A stretch of DNA of 44,360 nt from Pseudopelagicola sp. GTDB lineage: Bacteria; Pseudomonadota; Alphaproteobacteria; Rhodobacterales; Rhodobacteraceae. This document shows, in pieces, positions 40,781-44,360 of the stretch. A model generated the notes under the pieces. It did not search any database and was not told where the DNA came from. It saw only the letters and a program-made list of their open reading frames with translations. The DNA is taken from positions 1 to 44,360 of the forward strand of contig JAPHRE010000014.1 in the NCBI GenBank assembly GCA_026195905.1. The letters run 5' to 3'. Position 1 is the stretch's first letter. Each line of letters begins with the position of its first letter. The translations under genes were made by a program, and so were the position numbers.

Positions 40781-42553
40781 TCAGAGCGGCCAGAACAGCA
40801 GGATCGCAGGCACCGAGACCGCCACGACGAGGATTTCAAGCGGCAGCCCCATGCGCCAGTAATCGCCAAAGCGATAGCCGCCGGGGCCAAGGATCAGCGT
40901 ATTGTTCTTATGTCCGATCGGCGTCAGGAAGGCCGAGGACGCGGCCACGGCCACCGCCATCAGGAACGGATCGGGCGACACGCCAAGCGTTTGCGCCATC
41001 TGGATGCCGACGGGGGCGGCGACGATGGTTGTTGCGGTGTTGTTGAGCACATCCGAGAGTGTCATTGTCACCATCATCAAAAGCGTCAGCACGGCCCAGA
41101 TCGGCATGCCGTCGGTGATCGAGACCAGCGAGCCAGCGATCAGTTCCGTGCCGCCCGCATCTTCCAGCGCCGCGCCAAGCGGGATCATCGAGCCGAGCAG
41201 AACCACCACGGGCCATTCGATCTGGTCATAGATTTCGGCCATTGGCAGGATGCCCGAGAGCACATAGGCGATGACCACAAGGCCAAGCGCGATCGGCAGA
41301 TAGACGAGGCCGATAGAGGCTGCGAGCACGGCGGCCCCAAACATGCCAATGGCCAGCCAGACCTTGCGATTGTTCGTCACGGCATAGCCGCGATTGGCCA
41401 GTGGCAGACAGCCGAGCCAGTCGGTGATATCCGCACCGCGGGATTTGGGCACCAATAGCAGGAGGATGTCACCGGGGCGCACTTGGGTTTTGCGGATGCG
41501 GCTACTGATGCGGCGGCCTTCGCGCGAAATTCCAAGCAGCACCGCGCCCTGACGCCATGACAGGCCAAGCGATTGCGCCGATTTGCCGTTGATCCGTGCG
41601 GTCTCGGGCACCACGACTTCAATCATGTCCAGACCTTCGCCCGCCGCCTTGAGATGTTCCTCGCGTTTGGAATCGGCAAAGTCGAGATCAAGTGCGGCGC
41701 GAAATTCATCAAGCGCGTCCGGGGTGGCCTCGATCAGGATCGCGTCGCCAGCCTCAAGTATCGTGTTGCGCGCCGCGCCATAGCGGCGTTTGTCGTCCCG
41801 CATCAGGCCGATCAGGGCCACGTCGGCATCATCGGCCTGTTCCTGCAATTGGCCCAGGCGCTTGCCGATCAGTTTGCTTTCCTCGGGCACAGTCAGTTCC
41901 GCAAGGTATTGATCAAGATCGGAAACTTTCTTGCCCGCATCTTCGCGCGCGGGGATCAGCCGCCAGCCGATGAGCGCCACAAAGACCAACCCGGCAAGCG
42001 CCGTGATGCCGCCCACCGGGGCAAAATCGAACATCTTGTAAGGCGCGCCGAGGGCGTCTTCGCGGATTGAGGCGATGATGATATTGGGCGGGGTGCCGAT
42101 CAGCGTTGCCATGCCGCCAAGGATTGTCGCAAAGGACAGCGGCATCAGCGAGAGCGCGGGGCTGCGCCCGGCTTTGCGGGCGGTCTGGATATCGACGGGC
42201 ATCAGCAGAGCAAGGGCCGCGACATTGTTCATAAAGGCCGAAAGCACCGCGCCGATCCCGCCCATAAGGGCGATATGGCCGCCGAGTTTACGCGAACTGT
42301 CGACCAGGGTCCGGGTGATGAGAAACACCGCGCCCGACCGCATCAGACCCGCCGAAACCACGAGCACAAGCGCCACGACAATCGTGGCCGGGTGGCCAAA
42401 GCCGTTAAACGCGGCGTCCACCTTCACAACCCCGGTCACGACGCCGACCATCAGCGCCGAAAAGGCGACAAGATCATAGCGGAACCGCCCCCAAAGCAGC
42501 AGCGCGAACACCGCGCCAAACAGGGAGAACAGGATGATCTGGTCTTGGGTCAT
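40781..42553 (-). CDS. SLC13-type permease with two RCK_C (TrkA-C) domains
   Basis: 590 residues, an inner-membrane anion/citrate-type transporter. The first half has helices with GHPATIVVALVLVVSAGLM and AFMNNVAALALLMPV (the N-N-V motif); TLIGTPPNIIIA follows. Two regulatory RCK_C domains occupy about residues 205-285 and 300-385 (VPEESKLIGKRLGQLQEQADDAD; VVVPETARINGKSAQSLGLSW). The second half repeats the pore motif: LSDVLNNTATTIVAAPVG and SSAFLTPIGHKNN. Such proteins carry dicarboxylates, sulfate or other anions; the substrate is not clear here. The ATG at 42553 has AAAGG upstream; 20 earlier in-frame residues are unlikely. Confidence 0.92.
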   Translation of the reverse strand: MTQDQIILFSLFGAVFALLLWGRFRYDLVAFSALMVGVVTGVVKVDAAFNGFGHPATIVVALVLVVSAGLMRSGAVFLITRTLVDSSRKLGGHIALMGGIGAVLSAFMNNVAALALLMPVDIQTARKAGRSPALSLMPLSFATILGGMATLIGTPPNIIIASIREDALGAPYKMFDFAPVGGITALAGLVFVALIGWRLIPAREDAGKKVSDLDQYLAELTVPEESKLIGKRLGQLQEQADDADVALIGLMRDDKRRYGAARNTILEAGDAILIEATPDALDEFRAALDLDFADSKREEHLKAAGEGLDMIEVVVPETARINGKSAQSLGLSWRQGAVLLGISREGRRISSRIRKTQVRPGDILLLLVPKSRGADITDWLGCLPLANRGYAVTNNRKVWLAIGMFGAAVLAASIGLVYLPIALGLVVIAYVLSGILPMAEIYDQIEWPVVVLLGSMIPLGAALEDAGGTELIAGSLVSITDGMPIWAVLTLLMMVTMTLSDVLNNTATTIVAAPVGIQMAQTLGVSPDPFLMAVAVAASSAFLTPIGHKNNTLILGPGGYRFGDYWRMGLPLEILVVAVSVPAILLFWPL

Positions 42554-42720
42554 GATATGCCTTTCACGCGTTGCCCTACCCAAACGCAGGCAGACCGGGA
42601 TAGCAAGCGCCACTTGCGGGGAAAAACGCCGATGTGCGCTCAGCTTGCAGCCCGGCCCGCGGTTGCGCTATAGGACACTGAACTCAGCAATGATCAGCAA
42701 CATACGGGGCGCACGAATTT

Positions 42721-43461
42721 ATGGCCGGCCATAGTAAATGGGCAAATATCCAGCACCGCAAGGGACGGCAGGACGCCGCGCGGTCGAAACTTTTCTCCAA
42801 GCTTTCCAAAGAGATCACGGTCGCGGCCAAGATGGGCGACCCCGATCCCGAAAAGAACCCGCGCTTGCGGCTTGCGGTTAAGGAAGCCAAGGCGCAATCG
42901 GTTCCCAAGGACGTGATTGAACGCGCGATCAAGAAATCCACCGCCGGGGACGGCGATGATTACGAAGAAATCCGCTATGAGGGCTATGGCCCCAATGGGG
43001 TTGCGGTGATCGTCGAAGCCATGACCGACAACCGCAACCGGACGGCCTCGACGGTGCGGTCGACCTTCTCCAAGAATGGCGGCAACCTTGGCGAGACCGG
43101 CTCTGTTGGGTTCATGTTCGAACGCAAGGGCGAAGTCACCTATCCGGCTTCGGTTGGCGATGGCGACACGGTTATGATGGCGGCGATTGAGGCCGGTGCG
43201 GAAGACGTTGAATCGAGCGAGGACGGGCATGTGATCTGGTGCGCGGATACCGATCTCAACGATGTGTCCAACGCGCTTGAGGCGGCGCTTGGCGAGTCTG
43301 AGTCAACCAAGCTGGTCTGGAAGCCGACGACCACAACGGAGATGGATCTCGAGGGGATGCAGAAGCTGATGAAGCTTATTGATGCGCTTGAGGATGACGA
43401 CGATGTGCAGCGCGTCACGACCAACTTTGAGGCCTCTGACGAGGTTATGGATCAACTCTGA
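42721..43461 (+). CDS. yebC: YebC/PmpR family transcriptional regulator/translation factor
   Basis: 246 residues. Signature start [22 protein letters not shown], then [47 protein letters not shown], and the glycine-rich [20 protein letters not shown]. YebC proteins were described as DNA-binding regulators, and newer work links them to translation of proline-rich stretches. The ATG at 42721 begins the family signature though its ribosome site is weak. An intrinsic terminator follows 31 bp after the stop, then copy 3 of the 47-bp element. Confidence 0.96.
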   Translation: MAGHSKWANIQHRKGRQDAARSKLFSKLSKEITVAAKMGDPDPEKNPRLRLAVKEAKAQSVPKDVIERAIKKSTAGDGDDYEEIRYEGYGPNGVAVIVEAMTDNRNRTASTVRSTFSKNGGNLGETGSVGFMFERKGEVTYPASVGDGDTVMMAAIEAGAEDVESSEDGHVIWCADTDLNDVSNALEAALGESESTKLVWKPTTTTEMDLEGMQKLMKLIDALEDDDDVQRVTTNFEASDEVMDQL

Positions 43462-43492
43462 TCCAGCCCAAAACATCGACGAACTGACCGAT

Positions 43493-43522
43493 AAAACGGC
43501 GTCCTGCGGGGGGCCGTTTTTT
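43493..43522 (+). terminator. Intrinsic terminator after yebC
   Basis: AAAACGGC (43493-43500) pairs with GCCGTTTT (43513-43520) across a 12-base loop, ending in a run of six T. It is 31 bases past the yebC stop. Confidence 0.88.
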
Positions 43523-43541
43523 CATGTCTTGGCCTCTGAAA

Positions 43542-43588
43542 CGGGGGTCTGTATCACGTCGGTATTGCGTCGGTATTGCGACAGTGCG
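43542..43588 (+). repeat. Dispersed 47-bp element, copy 3
   Basis: Identical over all 47 bases to 2989-3035: CGGGG, then GTCTGTATCAC (43547-43557), GTCGGTATTGC (43558-43568), GTCGGTATTGC (43569-43579) and GACAGTGCG (43580-43588). It lies about 20 bases after the yebC terminator and about 70 bases before the LysE-type gene. Confidence 0.85.
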
Positions 43589-43613
43589 TTCTTGGCGCGT
43601 TTTCGGCGCGGAT

Positions 43614-43641
43614 TTTTGACAGGATGATTTTGACAGGATGA
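43614..43641 (+). repeat. Tandem 14-bp duplication before the LysE-type gene
   Basis: TTTTGACAGGATGA occurs twice in direct succession (43614-43627 and 43628-43641). The second copy leads directly into the ribosome site AAGGAG. Each unit also contains TTGACA, the consensus sigma-70 -35 hexamer, so the duplication may have doubled or shifted a promoter element. Confidence 0.8.
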
Positions 43642-43656
43642 TAAGGAGCGACATAG

Positions 43657-44256
43657 ATGTTCGAGGCTGCAACCGCCGGGTTTGCCCTTGGCTTTTCGCT
43701 GATCCTTGCGATTGGGGCGCAAAACGCCTTTGTGTTGCGGCAGGGATTGCGCGGCGAACATGTGCTGGCGGTGGTGCTGGTCTGTGCGATCTCGGATGCG
43801 GTTTTGATCGCGGCGGGGGTTGCGGGGTTTGGCGTTCTTGTCGAACGGTTCCCGGCGGCGGTTGAGATCGCGCGCTGGGGCGGGGCGGCGTTTCTCGTGG
43901 TCTATGGCTGGCTGAGCTTTCGCGCGGCGCTGCGCGGTGGGGCGGCACTTGAGACCGTAGGCCGTGAGCGGGTGTCGCTGCGTGCGGCGCTGTTGACCTG
44001 CCTCACGCTGACATGGGCCAACCCGCATGTGTATCTTGATACGGTGGTCCTCTTGGGAGGGATCTCGGCGCAATATAGCCCGGCCCTCGGCTTTGGAGCT
44101 GGTGCGGTTCTGTCGAGCTTTGTGTTTTTCTTTTCGCTTGGCTTTGGGGCGCGGTTGTTGCGGCCCTTGTTCACAAACCCGCGCGCGTGGCAGGTTTTGG
44201 ACGTGCTGGTCGGGCTGACGATGTGGGCGATTGCGGTCAAGTTGGTGCTTGGCTGA
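43657..44256 (+). CDS. LysE/ArgO family amino-acid exporter
   Basis: 199 residues with about six membrane helices. The family start is GFALGFSLILAIGAQNAFVLRQG, where G-A-Q-N-A-F-V-L-R-Q-G is the LysE/ArgO signature. LTWANPHVYLDTVVLLGGIS in the middle is the second conserved motif. It exports basic amino acids such as arginine or lysine across the inner membrane in characterised members. The ATG at 43657 follows AAGGAGCGACATAG. The upstream region holds the 47-bp element and the 14-bp tandem duplication. No LysR-type regulator lies in view. Confidence 0.93.
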   Translation: MFEAATAGFALGFSLILAIGAQNAFVLRQGLRGEHVLAVVLVCAISDAVLIAAGVAGFGVLVERFPAAVEIARWGGAAFLVVYGWLSFRAALRGGAALETVGRERVSLRAALLTCLTLTWANPHVYLDTVVLLGGISAQYSPALGFGAGAVLSSFVFFFSLGFGARLLRPLFTNPRAWQVLDVLVGLTMWAIAVKLVLG

Positions 44257-44360
44257 TCCCGTGGAGGCAGAGATTTGAGGCCTCCGGCGGGAGTATTTGC
44301 CACAGAGAAGAAGACAGGGCCGCGCGCTTTGGTTTCTTTTTGGGGAAAATACCTCGGGGG
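44257..44360. other. Unannotated right end with possible dispersed intergenic motif
   Basis: 104 bp to the window edge. It contains GAGGCCTCCGGCGGGAGTAT (44277-44296) and, near the end, AAAATACCTCGGGGG (44346-44360), which is close to an inverted version of the first (G-A-G-T-A-T-T-T versus its complement). Similar sequences are common between genes of Rhodobacterales in my experience. No gene is visible before the edge. Confidence 0.3.

Noticed and set aside
1-44360. CRISPR array, tRNA, rRNA, intact insertion sequence or prophage
   Set aside because: No regularly spaced repeats, cloverleaf sequences, rRNA words, transposase motifs or phage structural genes were seen on either strand.

Overview
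The window reads as chromosomal DNA of an alphaproteobacterium of the order Rhodobacterales, most likely the Roseobacter group. I infer this from high GC content, the riboflavin order nrdR-ribD-ribE-ribB-ribH-nusB, the dnaG-rpoD pair, a soxBDAG sarcosine oxidase operon, YcaD-type MFS and TadE/TadG genes, and an alphaproteobacterial LexA operator (GTTC-N7-GTTC) before mmcB. No species can be named from the sequence alone. I found no tRNA, rRNA, CRISPR array, intact insertion sequence or phage genes.

Layout. 1-4288 (minus): an M20 amidohydrolase running off the left edge, metG, and an MFS transporter. 4512-7086 (plus): agmatinase-like ureohydrolase, Tas-like aldo/keto reductase, small membrane protein. 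7102-10084 (minus): three-gene TadG/TadE/TadE-like operon. 10412-12432 (plus): glutamate-type dehydrogenase and a Cys-rich GFA/DUF6151-like protein. 12549-17578 (plus): heterotetrameric sarcosine oxidase soxBDAG, which turns sarcosine into glycine, formaldehyde (or methylene-THF) and H2O2. 17611-22962: small exported protein, DnaG primase, primary sigma factor RpoD, and two small proteins of unknown function. 23077-34649: YjbQ, NrdR and the riboflavin cluster. That cluster is split twice: by an opposite-strand capsule block (kpsS, a kpsD/wza-like lipoprotein, kpsC) between ribD and ribE, and by a low-GC segment with a frameshifted DUF4365-type gene between ribE and ribB. 34702-44256: nitroreductase, a structured intergenic region, SOS-controlled mmcB, the DUF952-pyrD-arsC operon, a YedK/HMCES protease, ureidoglycine aminohydrolase, a divergent GAPDH, an SLC13/RCK permease, YebC and a LysE exporter.

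How the genes work together. Most loci are housekeeping or central nitrogen metabolism. Sarcosine oxidase, glutamate-type dehydrogenase, agmatinase and ureidoglycine aminohydrolase all release or handle amino nitrogen. The DnaG/RpoD/NrdR/YebC/NusB set covers replication, transcription and nucleotide control. MmcB and YedK are DNA-damage functions.

The most unusual observations are: a dispersed 47-bp element (three copies, one degenerate) built from 11-bp units; the DUF4365-type gene broken by two opposite frameshifts; a LexA-controlled mmcB behind a palindrome-rich, RNA-like leader; an apparent CTG start for ribD; a probable leaderless dnaG promoter; and a RibB with a degenerate cyclohydrolase II half. 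I did not find a clearly new multi-gene system. The 11-bp-unit repeat and the RNA-like region upstream of mmcB are the best candidates for something undescribed.
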